This document shows positions 15,668 through 25,012 of a stretch of 38,472 nucleotides of DNA, in pieces. Source of the stretch: an uncultured Lactobacillus sp. (GTDB lineage: Bacteria; Bacillota; Bacilli; Lactobacillales; Lactobacillaceae); the NCBI GenBank assembly GCA_945873395.1, contig CAMCCW010000003.1, forward strand, positions 1-38,472, read 5' to 3'. The position numbers were made by a program, and so were the translations under genes. Each line of letters starts with the position of its first letter. Position 1 is the stretch's first letter. Under the pieces are notes generated by a model. It worked only from the letters and a program-made list of their open reading frames with translations, searched no databases and was not told the DNA's origin.

Positions 15668-17104
15668 ATGGAGAAGAGTATTGATCAAAACGGTCGCCCG
15701 TACAGCCGCTTTTGGTTCATTTTTACCTTGTTAGTCGGGACGTTTACCATGTCGATTAGCCAATCGTCATTGTCAACCGCGTACCCAACCTTGATGCGAG
15801 CTTTCGGTATTTCTGCCTCGACCGTGCAATGGTTAACGACGGGGTTCATGCTCGTCATGTGTGTCAGTATGCCAATCAGTCCCTGGATGCTGAACAACCT
15901 CAATTTCAAGACCATGTTCATGGGGGCATTAGCACTGTTTGATGTTGGGTCATTGATGATCATTCTGACTCCAGCGAGTTGGGGCGTCAGTGGTTTCTGG
16001 TTCATGATGATTGGTCGGGCAATGGAGGCCTTTGCGGTGGGCGTCCTGTTCCCATCCTATCAGTCTGTCCTGCTGGAGATTACACCGAAAGAGAAGCGGG
16101 GAACGGTCATGGGAGTGGCCGGCCTGGTTATGGGTTCGGCCCTCGCCTGTGGTCCGATTGTCTCCGGGATTGTACTGAAGTTCTTCGATTGGAAGAGTCT
16201 GTTTGTCCTCTTCATGCTCGTGATCACCGTGATCATCATAATGGCCGGGACCGGCTTAATCCGTGACGTTATGACTCGCCATACCAGTAGTCTTGACTGG
16301 CTTTCAGTGATTCTGTCAATTGGCTTGATTGGGGTCATGTACGTGGTAAACCTCATTGGTAAGCGAGATGTCAACTGGTTATCTGCCTTTGTGATCCTAC
16401 TGGTCAGTGTAGCCGCCATTGTAGCTTTCTGTTATCGGCAGCTCCATCTCAAACAACCACTGTTGGAACTGCGAGTGATGAAGACTTTTAACTACGACCT
16501 GGCAATCCTTTTGACGTCCATTTCATACATTGCCCTGATCGTCACCACGATTATCTTTCCCTTGTACTATCAGGGAGTACTGCATGTCAGTCCCTTTGTT
16601 TCGGGGATGTCCCTGGTTCCCGGAGCGGTCTTCTTGAGCATTCTGAATCCGCTGACCGGGACGTTGGCGGATAAGATTGGCTTCAAACCGACAATGATTG
16701 TGGGGATGCTGATGATCATCGGTGGTTGGCTCGCCGCTTTCTTCGTCCTCGGCCGGCTCAGTCTGTTGGGGATGATCCTGTGTGCCATGGTCATTGAGGG
16801 CGGCAATGCCTTCGTCATGATGCCGGCGGTGACATTGGGGGCCAATGCCTTGCCAAATGAACTGGTTCCCCACGGGACAGCAGTGATCACCACTGTTCGG
16901 CAGGTCCTCGGTTCGGCCGGGGTCGCCGTTTCAACCATTATTCTGACGGTGGGAACCGCGAATGCATTGGGCCGGGGCAGTGCCCAGCTGGCAGCGGCCC
17001 TGCATGGCTACCACCTTGTCTTTACCCTGATGGTGGTTGTCGAAATCATCGGCCTTGTCCTCGCCTTAATGCTGAAGGATGTGCGTAAGAAAGATGTCAA
17101 TTGA
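15668..17104 (+). CDS. MFS transporter, DHA2-like (EmrB/QacA type)
   Basis: 478-aa membrane transporter with about 14 hydrophobic segments. The order of segments, MMIGRAMEAFAVGVLFPSY (motif B-like) and MGVAGLVMGSALACGPIVSG (motif C-like) point to DHA2 drug/metabolite exporters. TM1 reads GTFTMSISQSSLSTAYPTLM, without the acidic residue usual in the LDxTIVNVALP motif, so the coupling may differ. AAGGATG lies upstream of the ATG. It is divergent from perR across an AT-rich 125-bp gap, so PerR control is possible but unproven. Confidence 0.88.
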   Translation: MEKSIDQNGRPYSRFWFIFTLLVGTFTMSISQSSLSTAYPTLMRAFGISASTVQWLTTGFMLVMCVSMPISPWMLNNLNFKTMFMGALALFDVGSLMIILTPASWGVSGFWFMMIGRAMEAFAVGVLFPSYQSVLLEITPKEKRGTVMGVAGLVMGSALACGPIVSGIVLKFFDWKSLFVLFMLVITVIIIMAGTGLIRDVMTRHTSSLDWLSVILSIGLIGVMYVVNLIGKRDVNWLSAFVILLVSVAAIVAFCYRQLHLKQPLLELRVMKTFNYDLAILLTSISYIALIVTTIIFPLYYQGVLHVSPFVSGMSLVPGAVFLSILNPLTGTLADKIGFKPTMIVGMLMIIGGWLAAFFVLGRLSLLGMILCAMVIEGGNAFVMMPAVTLGANALPNELVPHGTAVITTVRQVLGSAGVAVSTIILTVGTANALGRGSAQLAAALHGYHLVFTLMVVVEIIGLVLALMLKDVRKKDVN

Positions 17105-17137
17105 GTAAGCTTTCGTATTAATATAATAGGGGCAAGT

Positions 17138-17174
17138 GACTCAGAGTGGCCGGTGCCATCCTGAGTTCTTTTTG
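17138..17174 (+). terminator. Intrinsic terminator or attenuator before tag
   Basis: GACTCAG...CTGAGTTC encloses an inner stem TGGC-CGGT-GCCA, followed by CTTTTT. A possible -10 TATAAT (17121-17126) lies between the MFS stop codon and the hairpin, so it could also attenuate the tag message. Confidence 0.65.
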
Positions 17175-17191
17175 ATAAAGGAGGAATCATG

Positions 17192-17731
17192 ATGAGTGCA
17201 GTCAAACGACCAGCCTGGGCTGAACAGACGCCCGTAATGCAAGACTATTATGATCACTACTGGGGATTACCGGTGCATGACGAACGGCACCTATTTGAGA
17301 TGCTTAGCTTAGAGCTGTTTCAAGCCGGGTTGACCTGGCGGACGATCTGGGAACGACGGTCGGCATTTAACAAGGCCTTTGCCGATTTCGATGTTGATCG
17401 AGTTGCTGATTTTACTGCGGATGACGTCGAACGACTCTATCAGGATAAGACGATTATCCGGAACCGGCGTAAAATCTGTGCGGTTATTAATAATGCCCGG
17501 GTGGTTCAGCAGATGCATCAGAACGGGCAGACCCTCGATAACTATGTCTGGCAATTTGTTGACTACCAGCCTCAGCGTCTGATACTGGCTCCTGGTGAGA
17601 CCTTGCCCGCCCAGACGACCCAGTCGCAGGCGATGGCCAAGCAATTTAAAAAGGATGGTTTCAAGTTCATGGGACCAACGATTATGTACTCATTTATGAC
17701 TGCCGTCGGGCTAGTTAACGCTCGGAGCTAG
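17192..17731 (+). CDS. tag: DNA-3-methyladenine glycosylase I-like protein lacking the zinc site
   Basis: Base-excision repair glycosylase family (TagI), which removes 3-methyladenine from alkylated DNA. The alignment with E. coli Tag is clear: YYDHYWGLPVHDERHLFEML, LELFQAGLTW (holding the catalytic glutamate), NRRKICAVINNAR and GFKFMGPTIMYSFMTAVGLVN. The zinc ligands of E. coli Tag are missing: Cys4 is alanine (KRPAWAE), His17 is tyrosine, and the protein stops at 179 aa before the C-terminal His and Cys. ATG 17192 is preferred over 17189 from the AAAGGAGG spacing. Activity probably survives in a zinc-free subgroup, but this is inference. Confidence 0.9.
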   Translation: MSAVKRPAWAEQTPVMQDYYDHYWGLPVHDERHLFEMLSLELFQAGLTWRTIWERRSAFNKAFADFDVDRVADFTADDVERLYQDKTIIRNRRKICAVINNARVVQQMHQNGQTLDNYVWQFVDYQPQRLILAPGETLPAQTTQSQAMAKQFKKDGFKFMGPTIMYSFMTAVGLVNARS

Positions 17732-17741
17732 AACTTGATCA

Positions 17742-17771
17742 TTGATTATTGGGCTGATCTTATGCTAAGAT
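17742..17771 (+). promoter_or_regulatory. Candidate metK promoter
   Basis: TTGATT, an 18-bp spacer and TAAGAT lie just upstream of the riboswitch. Initiation near 17778 would put the whole SMK element in the leader. Confidence 0.4.
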
Positions 17772-17790
17772 GGGTCTCGTTATAAAGCAA

Positions 17791-17881
17791 ATTCCCGATA
17801 GGATTCACGCTTGCCGTGAAGATGCCTTGTAACCGCAACTATAAAACTGTTGAAAAGTTTCACTAGAATATGGGGGAATTA
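17791..17881 (+). promoter_or_regulatory. SMK box (SAM-III) riboswitch of metK
   Basis: The conserved pieces of the Enterococcus metK SMK box are present in order: TTCCCGATAGGAT, AGATGCCTTGTAACCG and the Shine-Dalgarno strand GGGGGAATT (17872-17880) directly before the metK ATG. SAM binding pairs the GGGGGA with its complement and blocks ribosome entry. The linker between GTAACCG and the Shine-Dalgarno strand is about 36 nt and can form its own AAACTGTTGAAAAGTTT hairpin. Confidence 0.9.
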
Positions 17882-17888
17882 AATTAAA

Positions 17889-19076
17889 ATGGCAGAAAAA
17901 CATTTATTTACATCAGAATCAGTCTCTGAAGGACACCCGGATAAGATCGCTGACCAAATCAGTGATGCCATCCTGGATGCTATGCTCGAACAAGACCCAG
18001 ACGCCCGGGTTGCCGTCGAGACCTCAGTAACGACTGGCCTGGTCCTAGTCTTCGGTGAAGTATCCACTAAGGCTTACGTTAATATCCAAAAGATCGTCCG
18101 GGATACCATTCGCGAGATCGGCTACACCGATGGTAAGTACGGCTTCGATGCCGACAACTGTGCCGTCATCACTGCAATTGACGAACAGTCACCCGACATT
18201 GCTCAGGGGGTCGATGACTCACTGGAAACCCGTGAAGGGGACGGCGATCCGCTGGACAAGATCGGTGCCGGTGACCAGGGGCTGATGTTTGGTTACGCTA
18301 CCGATGAGACGCCAGAATACATGCCACTCTCATTGATGCTGAGCCACAAGCTGATGCAAAAGATTGCTCGCCTGCGTAAGGACGGGACCATCCCATACCT
18401 GCGGCCAGATGCTAAAGCTGAGGTAACGATTGAGTATGACGAGAATGATAAGCCATTACGGGTTGATACCGTTGTCTTAAGTACTCAACATGATCCAGAA
18501 GTTTCACTGGATCAGATCAAGAAGGACGTTAAGGAACAAGTCATCAAAGCAGTTATTCCTGCTAAGTACCTGGATGATGAGACCAAGTACTTCATCAACC
18601 CAACTGGCCGTTTCGTTATCGGTGGACCTCAAGGGGATGCTGGCTTGACTGGTCGGAAGATCATTGTTGATACCTATGGTGGAGCTGCTCACCATGGTGG
18701 TGGGGCCTTCTCTGGTAAAGATGCCACTAAGGTTGACCGTTCTGCTAGTTATGCCGCCCGTTACATCGCCAAGAACCTGGTTGCCGCGGGCTATGCCAAG
18801 AAGCTGGAGATCCAGGTAGCCTACGCTATTGGGGTTGCTGAACCAGTTTCCATTGCCATCGATACTTACGGTACTGGAACCAAGAGCGATGATGAACTGA
18901 TTGCGGCGGTACGGAAGGTCTTTGATCTGCGGCCAGCCGGAATTATCAAGATGCTCGACCTCAAGCGGCCAATTTACAAACAGACGGCGGCTTATGGTCA
19001 CTTCGGCCGGACCGATGTCGATCTGCCATGGGAACACCTGGACAAGGTTGACGAATTAAAGAAGATTTTGGGCTAA
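17889..19076 (+). CDS. metK: S-adenosylmethionine synthetase
   Basis: Makes SAM from methionine and ATP in the cytoplasm. The 395-aa protein has the N-terminal signature [20 protein letters not shown], the ATP motif [12 protein letters not shown] (near residue 125) and the P-loop-like [17 protein letters not shown] (about residues 275-290). Length and order are normal. The start is fixed by the riboswitch Shine-Dalgarno GGGGGA 11 bp upstream. Translation is expected to shut off when SAM is plentiful. It is followed by the T-box leader of leuS. Confidence 0.98.
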   Translation: MAEKHLFTSESVSEGHPDKIADQISDAILDAMLEQDPDARVAVETSVTTGLVLVFGEVSTKAYVNIQKIVRDTIREIGYTDGKYGFDADNCAVITAIDEQSPDIAQGVDDSLETREGDGDPLDKIGAGDQGLMFGYATDETPEYMPLSLMLSHKLMQKIARLRKDGTIPYLRPDAKAEVTIEYDENDKPLRVDTVVLSTQHDPEVSLDQIKKDVKEQVIKAVIPAKYLDDETKYFINPTGRFVIGGPQGDAGLTGRKIIVDTYGGAAHHGGGAFSGKDATKVDRSASYAARYIAKNLVAAGYAKKLEIQVAYAIGVAEPVSIAIDTYGTGTKSDDELIAAVRKVFDLRPAGIIKMLDLKRPIYKQTAAYGHFGRTDVDLPWEHLDKVDELKKILG

Positions 19077-19139
19077 TTGTTCACGGCGTGCCTTGCAATC
19101 ACAAGGTGGGCTTGTTAGAATAATTGTTAAATATTTTGA

Positions 19140-19362
19140 TCGTAATAGAAGTAGTAGCTGGGGTGATGATCTTCAGAGATCCTGCGGAGCTGTGAGCAGG
19201 AGATCGTTACCAGTGAACTCCTCTAGGTGATTACTGCTGAAGCTAGTAGGCAGTGACGTCTTCCGCGTTAAGGAGCCAAGTGCTATGGCTAGACCATAGA
19301 AAACGGGTGGTACCGCGGATTAATTTTCGTCTCGTAGAAGGACTTTCTACGGGACTTTTTTA
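19140..19362 (+). promoter_or_regulatory. T-box leader of leuS (leucine specific)
   Basis: The T-box sequence GGGTGGTACCGCG is at 19305-19317, with the antiterminator region around it. Stem I begins near AAGTAGTAGC (19148) and a CTC leucine codon occurs in GTGAACTCCTC (19214-19224), a suitable specifier loop. The terminator is GTCTCGTAGAAGGACTTTCTACGGGACTTTTTT (19329-19362; shown here only as the two arms and loop). Uncharged tRNA-Leu would stabilise the antiterminator and allow leuS transcription. Confidence 0.92.
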
Positions 19363-19412
19363 TTACGACCAAAAGAATATTGCTGTGTGATTTTTGATAA
19401 AGGAGCAGAGAA

Positions 19413-21833
19413 ATGGCTTACGATCACAAAATGATTGAAGAAAAGTGGCAGAAGTTCTGGAAGAAGAACAAGACCTTCAAGGCTGAACTGAAGCCGGATC
19501 AAAAGAAGTATTACGCACTGGACATGTTCCCATACCCATCTGGTCAAGGACTGCACGTTGGTCACCCCGAGGGTTACACGGCCACCGATGTAATGTCCCG
19601 GATGAAGCGGATGCAGGGTTACAACGTTCTGCATCCAATGGGTTGGGATGCCTTTGGTCTGCCGGCTGAGCAGTATGCTTTGAAGACCGGCCACAACCCG
19701 AAAGGCTTTACTAACCAGAACATTAACCACTTCCGTAACCAGATCCAATCATTAGGTTTCTCCTATGATTGGGACCGGGAAGTCAACACGACCGACCCGA
19801 AATACTACAAGTGGACCCAGTGGATTTTCGAACAACTCTACAAGAAGGGCCTGGCTTACGAAAGTGAAATCATGGTTAATTGGGCACCTGACTTTATGGG
19901 TGGAACCGTTGTGGCTAACGAAGAGGTCGAAGACGGTAAGACTAAGCGGGGTGGCTACCCTGTTTACCGGAAGCCAATGAAACAGTGGGTTCTGAAAATC
20001 ACCGCTTATGCAGATCGGCTGATTGATGATTTGGACCTGGTTGACTGGCCAGAAAGCGTCAAGGAAATGCAGCGGAACTGGATTGGTCGTTCCGAAGGTG
20101 CTTCCGTCTTCTTCCCAGTTGCCGGTGATGAAGATACCAAGATTGAGGTCTTCACGACCCGGGCCGACACCCTCTTTGGTGCGGCCTACGTTGTCCTGGC
20201 ACCAGAAAATGACCTGGTCGACCAACTGACAACGCCTGAACATGCCGAAGCAGTCAAGGCCTACAAGGAAGAAACTTCCCGTCGTTCTGACCTGGAACGG
20301 ACCGACTTGAACAAGGACAAGACCGGGGTATTCACCGGTTCCTACGTCATCAACCCAGTTAACGGCGAAAAGCTGCCAATCTGGATCAGTGATTATGTTC
20401 TGGCCTCATACGGTACTGGTGCTGTGATGGCCGTACCAGCTGGTGACCAACGTGATTACGACTTTGCCAAGAAATTTGACCTGCCAATTAAGCCAATCAT
20501 TGAAGGCGCGGATCTTTCTGAAGGGGCCTTTGATGGTGACGGCAAGCACATCAACTCTGGTTTCCTGGATGGTCTGAACATTGCTGATGCCAAGGCCAAG
20601 ATGATTGATTGGCTGGAGGAACATAATGCCGGTCATAAGAAGGTCAACTACCGTCTGCGGGACTGGATCTTCAGTCGGCAACGTTACTGGGGTGAACCAA
20701 TCCCGGTTATCCACTGGGATGACGGTCGGACGACCCTGGTACCTGAAGATGAACTGCCACTGAAGTTGCCAGATACCGACAATATTGAACCATCCGGAAC
20801 GGGTGAGAGCCCACTGGCTAACGTTAAGGACTGGGTCAACGTTTACGATGACCAGGGTCGGCACGGTCTGCGGGAAACTAACACGATGCCACAATGGGCT
20901 GGTTCTTCATGGTACTGGCTCCGTTACACTGACCCGCACAATGACAAGGAATTTGCCTCCAAGAAGGCCCTTGACTACTGGTCACCAGTTGACCTCTACG
21001 TTGGTGGGGCAGAACACGCCGTCCTGCACTTGCTCTACGCCCGGTTCTGGCACAAGGTTCTCTACGACTTGGGTCTCGTTCCAACCAAGGAACCGTTCAT
21101 GAAGTTGGTTAACCAGGGGATGATCCTCGGGGCTAACCACGAAAAGATGTCCAAGTCCAAGGGGAACGTGGTTAATCCGGATGACATCGTTGAAAAGTAC
21201 GGTGCCGATACGCTCCGGCTCTACGAAATGTTCATGGGCCCACTGACTGAGTCTGTGCCATGGGACGAAGAAGGCCTACACGGTTCTTACAAGTGGATCC
21301 AGCGGGTATGGCGCCTGCTGATGGATGACAACAACCACCTACGGGACCGGGTTTCCAACTTCAACGACGGTAAGCTGGATAAGGTTTACAACCAGACGGT
21401 CAAGAAGGTTACCGAAGACTATGAGCGGATGCACTTCAACACGGCTATCTCACAACTGATGGTCTTCGTCAACGAGGCTTACAAGGCTGAGGACCTGCCG
21501 GTTGAATACATGGAAGGCTTCGTCAAGATGATCTCCCCAGTTATGCCACACGTGGCTGAAGAACTGTGGAGCCAGTTCGGCATCAGTGACACGATCGCTT
21601 ACCAACCATGGCCGAAGTATGATCCAAAGGCCCTGGTTGAAAACGAGGTCGAGATGATCGTCCAAGTCAACGGTAAGGTCCGGGCCAAGATTAAGATGGC
21701 TAAGGATACTGACCGTGAAGAGGCCCAGAAGATGGCATTGGCCAACGAACATGTCCAGAAGTTTACGGACGGTAAGGACATCAAGAAGGTCATTGTTGTT
21801 CCAAACAAGATCGTCAACATTGTTGCTAAGTAA
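19413..21833 (+). CDS. leuS: Leucyl-tRNA synthetase
   Basis: Class I aminoacyl-tRNA synthetase that charges tRNA-Leu. The 806-aa protein has the HIGH motif as [12 protein letters not shown] (about residues 49-60), the CP1 editing domain in the middle ([20 protein letters not shown]), and [13 protein letters not shown] near residue 575. The anticodon-binding domain and C-terminal domain follow. AAAGGAG precedes the ATG. Length is normal for bacterial-type LeuRS. It is controlled by the leucine T-box upstream and ended by a terminator; the HicB-like gene downstream has its own RBS within 70 bp. Confidence 0.98.
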   Translation: MAYDHKMIEEKWQKFWKKNKTFKAELKPDQKKYYALDMFPYPSGQGLHVGHPEGYTATDVMSRMKRMQGYNVLHPMGWDAFGLPAEQYALKTGHNPKGFTNQNINHFRNQIQSLGFSYDWDREVNTTDPKYYKWTQWIFEQLYKKGLAYESEIMVNWAPDFMGGTVVANEEVEDGKTKRGGYPVYRKPMKQWVLKITAYADRLIDDLDLVDWPESVKEMQRNWIGRSEGASVFFPVAGDEDTKIEVFTTRADTLFGAAYVVLAPENDLVDQLTTPEHAEAVKAYKEETSRRSDLERTDLNKDKTGVFTGSYVINPVNGEKLPIWISDYVLASYGTGAVMAVPAGDQRDYDFAKKFDLPIKPIIEGADLSEGAFDGDGKHINSGFLDGLNIADAKAKMIDWLEEHNAGHKKVNYRLRDWIFSRQRYWGEPIPVIHWDDGRTTLVPEDELPLKLPDTDNIEPSGTGESPLANVKDWVNVYDDQGRHGLRETNTMPQWAGSSWYWLRYTDPHNDKEFASKKALDYWSPVDLYVGGAEHAVLHLLYARFWHKVLYDLGLVPTKEPFMKLVNQGMILGANHEKMSKSKGNVVNPDDIVEKYGADTLRLYEMFMGPLTESVPWDEEGLHGSYKWIQRVWRLLMDDNNHLRDRVSNFNDGKLDKVYNQTVKKVTEDYERMHFNTAISQLMVFVNEAYKAEDLPVEYMEGFVKMISPVMPHVAEELWSQFGISDTIAYQPWPKYDPKALVENEVEMIVQVNGKVRAKIKMAKDTDREEAQKMALANEHVQKFTDGKDIKKVIVVPNKIVNIVAK

Positions 21834-21847
21834 GATTTACTAAATGA

Positions 21848-21877
21848 ACCGGACCGTGAATGCACGATCCGGTTTTT
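21848..21877 (+). terminator. Intrinsic terminator of leuS
   Basis: ACCGGACCGTG pairs with CACGATCCGGT (one mismatch) around AATG, followed by TTTTTATA. Confidence 0.85.
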
Positions 21878-21896
21878 ATATTTGGAGGAAATGAAA

Positions 21897-22160
21897 ATGG
21901 AAATGGTGAGTTATCCGGCCTTCTTCACGCCAAAAGAGGACGAGATTCAAGTGGACTTCCCCGACCTTCCCGAGGCCTTTACCCAGGGGAAGACGATGGA
22001 AGAGGCGATGGACTTTGCTAAGCTCGGCCTGGCCATCACGATTAATGACAAACTCGGTCATTTTGAAAAGGCGCCGGTGGCCAGTGACCTGGCAAAATTG
22101 CGTGCCCAGTATCCGGATCGTAACGTGCAAATGGTGACGGTGGACCTGGACCAATATTAA
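21897..22160 (+). CDS. HicB-like protein without a HicA partner
   Basis: 87-aa small protein with the HicB N-terminal partial RNase-H-like fold: YPAFFTPKEDEIQVDFPDLP, then AFTQGKTMEEAMDFAKLGLA. HicB normally neutralises the HicA mRNA interferase, and the usual pair is adjacent. No HicA-sized ORF (about 60 aa) is present on either side, and there is no C-terminal DNA-binding domain. ATG 21897 is chosen because GGAGGA (21884-21889) is 7 bp away; the track starts at a TTG inside the RBS. It lies between leuS and the flippase gene. It may be a domesticated or solitary HicB. Confidence 0.8.
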   Translation: MEMVSYPAFFTPKEDEIQVDFPDLPEAFTQGKTMEEAMDFAKLGLAITINDKLGHFEKAPVASDLAKLRAQYPDRNVQMVTVDLDQY

Positions 22161-22211
22161 ATGCACTACCAAAGGCTGTGTCTTCTTACCAATATTAAAT
22201 AAAAATTAAAA

Positions 22212-22242
22212 AAGCGGAAACGAATTGCACCCGTTTCCGCTT
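22212..22242. terminator. Terminator hairpin after the HicB-like gene
   Basis: AAGCGGAAACG pairs with CGTTTCCGCTT around an 8-nt loop. The long T-tract is on the minus-strand side (TTTTTTAATTTTT) even though no minus-strand gene leads into it, so it is a hairpin of uncertain direction. Confidence 0.65.
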
Positions 22243-22352
22243 CACGATAGAATAATTAAGATTGTATTATGTTTTAACAATATAAAATGCCCTGGGGACG
22301 GGAAAAGTTCCCGAGGCTTAATAAAATTAATGAAGGTAGGATATTACAGATC

Positions 22353-23999
22353 ATGAATGAAGAACATAATGATTTGAGTAGTACCGCACCGCAAAATGAT
22401 GCCCGATCGAAAATGCTGAGTGGTTCAGCGTGGATGACGGCCGGAAGTATTGCTTCCCGTATTCTGGGGGCACTTTATGTTATCCCGTGGGTAACCTGGT
22501 TTGGTGCATACAGTAACGAGGCTAACGCGTTATTTGCCCAGGGGTATAACATTTACAACCTCTTCTTGGTGGTGGCGACGGCGGGAATCCCGTCGGCAAT
22601 CTCTAAACTAGTGGCCCACTACAATGGGATTAACCAGTACGGGGTTAGTCGCCGCCTGTATCACTCTGGAATGTATGTCGCCATGGCGATGGGGGTCATC
22701 TGTGCCACGATTATGATGTTTGGCGCGTCGTTGATGGATAATGGGGATCCCAATGTGATTCCGGTTATCAGATCTCTTGCCTGGGCGGTCTTGATCATTC
22801 CAGCAATGGCAATTACCCGGGGATTCTTGCAAGGGTATAACTGGATGGCCCCGTCGGCAATGTCGCAGTTTGTCGAGCAGCTCTTCCGGATTATCTATAT
22901 GCTGGCGGCAACCTATTTCATCATGAAAATCCAGCACGGTAGTTGGGTAGCGGCGGTAACGCAGTCAACCTTTGCTGCCTTCATTGGGGCGATTGGGGCC
23001 ATTATTGTTTTGGCGGCGGCCTGGTTGAAGCACCTTAACGAGATGAATGGACTGGTCGCTAACAGCGTATCCGATCCTGAGGTTTCAACTAGCCGGTTGG
23101 TCTTTAAGATTGCTTACCAGGCCATCCCGTTCATCGTGATTGAATCGGGAATTACCCTGTACCAGTTGATCGACCAGTTTACCTTTCCGCGGATGATGGC
23201 GATGGTTGGCAACTTTACTCACTATCAAGTGACCGTTCTCTATGCCCTCTTCTCATTTAATGCCAATAAGCTTTATATGATTGTGATCTCTCTGGCCTCT
23301 GCTATGGCGGCAACGGTCATTCCGCTGTTGGCCACGGCCCGGGCCCAGAATGATCAGGAGGGGATGCGCAAACAGATTGAAAACGTCTTGCTACTTTTCT
23401 ACTTTGTGATGATTCCGGCGGCCCTGGGGATGGCGGCTGTTGCTCAACAGGTCTACACGGTCTTTTACCGTTATGACCCAGCTGGGGTCACGGTTCTCCA
23501 GTTCGCCTCCTTTGTTTCAATTCCAATGGGGCTTTACACTGTTGCTGCGGCAATGATGCAGGGAATTTCGGAGAACAAGCGGATGATGAAGTTCCTGGGG
23601 ATCGGCCTGCTGATCAAGCTGATTATTCAGCTGCCATGTATTTGGGCGTTTGAGGGCTTGGGACCACTGATGGCCACCTGCATCTCGATGTTCGTGGTCA
23701 ACTACCTGATCCTGCACTCCTTCAATATGGAGTTCAACATGCACTTTGCCCAGATGGCCCAGCCAACTAACCAGATTCTCTGTTTCTCACTGATCATGTT
23801 TGTCTTAACCAAACTGGTAATGTTGGGAATTGGCAGTCTGGTTAGTCCATACGGACGGTTCACGGCCTTCTTCTCCCTGATTCCAGGGGTGATAGTTGGT
23901 GTCGGTATTTACCTCTACCTGGCCCTCAAGTACCGGTTGGCCGATCGCGTCATCGGTGCCCGGTCAGCAGCCCTGCGGCGGAAATTACATATTCGTTAA
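22353..23999 (+). CDS. Polysaccharide/lipid II flippase, MurJ (YtgP) type
   Basis: 548-aa membrane protein with about 14 hydrophobic segments. The N-terminus KMLSGSAWMTAGSIASRILG followed by ALYVIPWVTWFGAY is typical of the YtgP group of the MATE-like flippases. Bacillus YtgP is a MurJ that moves lipid II across the membrane. It lies downstream of leuS with one small gene between. Start ATG 22353 (MNEEHNDLSS) has AGGTAGGA upstream at a rather long spacing; the upstream track extension reads poorly. A role in cell-wall synthesis is likely; exopolysaccharide export is an alternative. Confidence 0.88.
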   Translation: MNEEHNDLSSTAPQNDARSKMLSGSAWMTAGSIASRILGALYVIPWVTWFGAYSNEANALFAQGYNIYNLFLVVATAGIPSAISKLVAHYNGINQYGVSRRLYHSGMYVAMAMGVICATIMMFGASLMDNGDPNVIPVIRSLAWAVLIIPAMAITRGFLQGYNWMAPSAMSQFVEQLFRIIYMLAATYFIMKIQHGSWVAAVTQSTFAAFIGAIGAIIVLAAAWLKHLNEMNGLVANSVSDPEVSTSRLVFKIAYQAIPFIVIESGITLYQLIDQFTFPRMMAMVGNFTHYQVTVLYALFSFNANKLYMIVISLASAMAATVIPLLATARAQNDQEGMRKQIENVLLLFYFVMIPAALGMAAVAQQVYTVFYRYDPAGVTVLQFASFVSIPMGLYTVAAAMMQGISENKRMMKFLGIGLLIKLIIQLPCIWAFEGLGPLMATCISMFVVNYLILHSFNMEFNMHFAQMAQPTNQILCFSLIMFVLTKLVMLGIGSLVSPYGRFTAFFSLIPGVIVGVGIYLYLALKYRLADRVIGARSAALRRKLHIR

Positions 24000-24004
24000 A
24001 ATCA

Positions 24005-24048
24005 AAGAGCCTTGTGATTGCTGTTTTGGCAACCACAAGGCTTCTTTT
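24005..24048. terminator. Bidirectional terminator between flippase and nnrD
   Basis: AGCCTTGTG pairs with CACAAGGCT with an inner GTTGCC-type pairing. T/A runs lie on both sides of this convergent pair. Confidence 0.8.
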
Positions 24049-24059
24049 AGTTATTCAAA

Positions 24060-24920
24060 TTAGTCCAAGAACCCAATGTGCTTCTCTTTGCCGGCACTTT
24101 CCATCTTTTTCATGAAAACAGGGAGGGCCCGGCTGATCTGGTGAGGCAAGACGATGTATTGATTTTTGGCAATGTTTTCAGCAATCGCACTATGGGCGTA
24201 CACTGCTGCCAGGACGGCTTTCAATGGGGTCTGATGGAACTCAGCCACGAAGCCACCAACCATTCCGGCCAGGGTGTCACCCATGCCGCCGACGGCTTGA
24301 GCAGGAGTCCCAATGGTTAGTTGGTAGGTTTGGTCGGCTGCGTAGATCTCGGTGTGGTGCTTTTTAAGGACAACTGTGGCACCGAGTTGGTCCCGTGCTG
24401 CTCGATTGCGTTCCGGCGTTTGGTCGGCAATCTTGATTCCAGAGAGTCGCTGCCATTCCATCTCGTGCGGTGTATAGATGATATTGCCCTGTGGTGCGGT
24501 TAAGTGCTCACGGGCCATCAGGGTGATCGCTGAACCGTCGATGACCACGTTTTGCTCACTGCCGATGTGGGCGAAGACGTTTTTAAGGATGTGTAAACTT
24601 TGGTCATCATCCCCGAGTCCGGGACCGACCACGACCGTTGTTGCGGCGGCAACGAGGCTGGCAACCTGATCGTCATCGGTGAAGTCGGCAAACATGGCCT
24701 CGGGGAGCTGGGAGTGCAAGGCACCAGAGTTACTCTGATCGGTGCAGACTGTGACCAGTCCGGCCCCAGCACAAACTGCTGCGGTGGCTGCCATGATGAT
24801 GGCACCACCGAAGTTGCGGTTACCACCGACAAGGGTGACCTTGCCGAAGGTACCCTTGAAGCTATGTTCAGGCCGGGGCTTGATGACATCATGCAAAATT
24901 TGGTCGGTTAACTTTTCCAT
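24060..24920 (-). CDS. nnrD: ADP/ATP-dependent NAD(P)H-hydrate dehydratase
   Basis: Repairs damaged, hydrated NAD(P)H by ATP- or ADP-dependent dehydration. The 286-aa protein is the stand-alone C-terminal domain of the YjeF family (ribokinase-like fold): KPRPEHSFKGTFGKVTLVGG at the start, VVGPGLGDDDQ in the middle, YTPHEMEWQRLSG, and the catalytic GGMGDTLAGMVGGF near residue 215. No NnrE epimerase domain is fused. ATG 24920 (MEKLTDQ) is preferred because AGGAAG is 8 bp upstream on the minus strand. It is divergent from pepV. Confidence 0.93.
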   Translation of the reverse strand: MEKLTDQILHDVIKPRPEHSFKGTFGKVTLVGGNRNFGGAIIMAATAAVCAGAGLVTVCTDQSNSGALHSQLPEAMFADFTDDDQVASLVAAATTVVVGPGLGDDDQSLHILKNVFAHIGSEQNVVIDGSAITLMAREHLTAPQGNIIYTPHEMEWQRLSGIKIADQTPERNRAARDQLGATVVLKKHHTEIYAADQTYQLTIGTPAQAVGGMGDTLAGMVGGFVAEFHQTPLKAVLAAVYAHSAIAENIAKNQYIVLPHQISRALPVFMKKMESAGKEKHIGFLD

Positions 24921-25012
24921 AAAAAACACTTCCTAAATGATTTCGATTTTTTTAATCGACACTTTAATGGTATCATTATTTTAACAAATTAAATAATTGG
25001 AGGAAAAATAAA

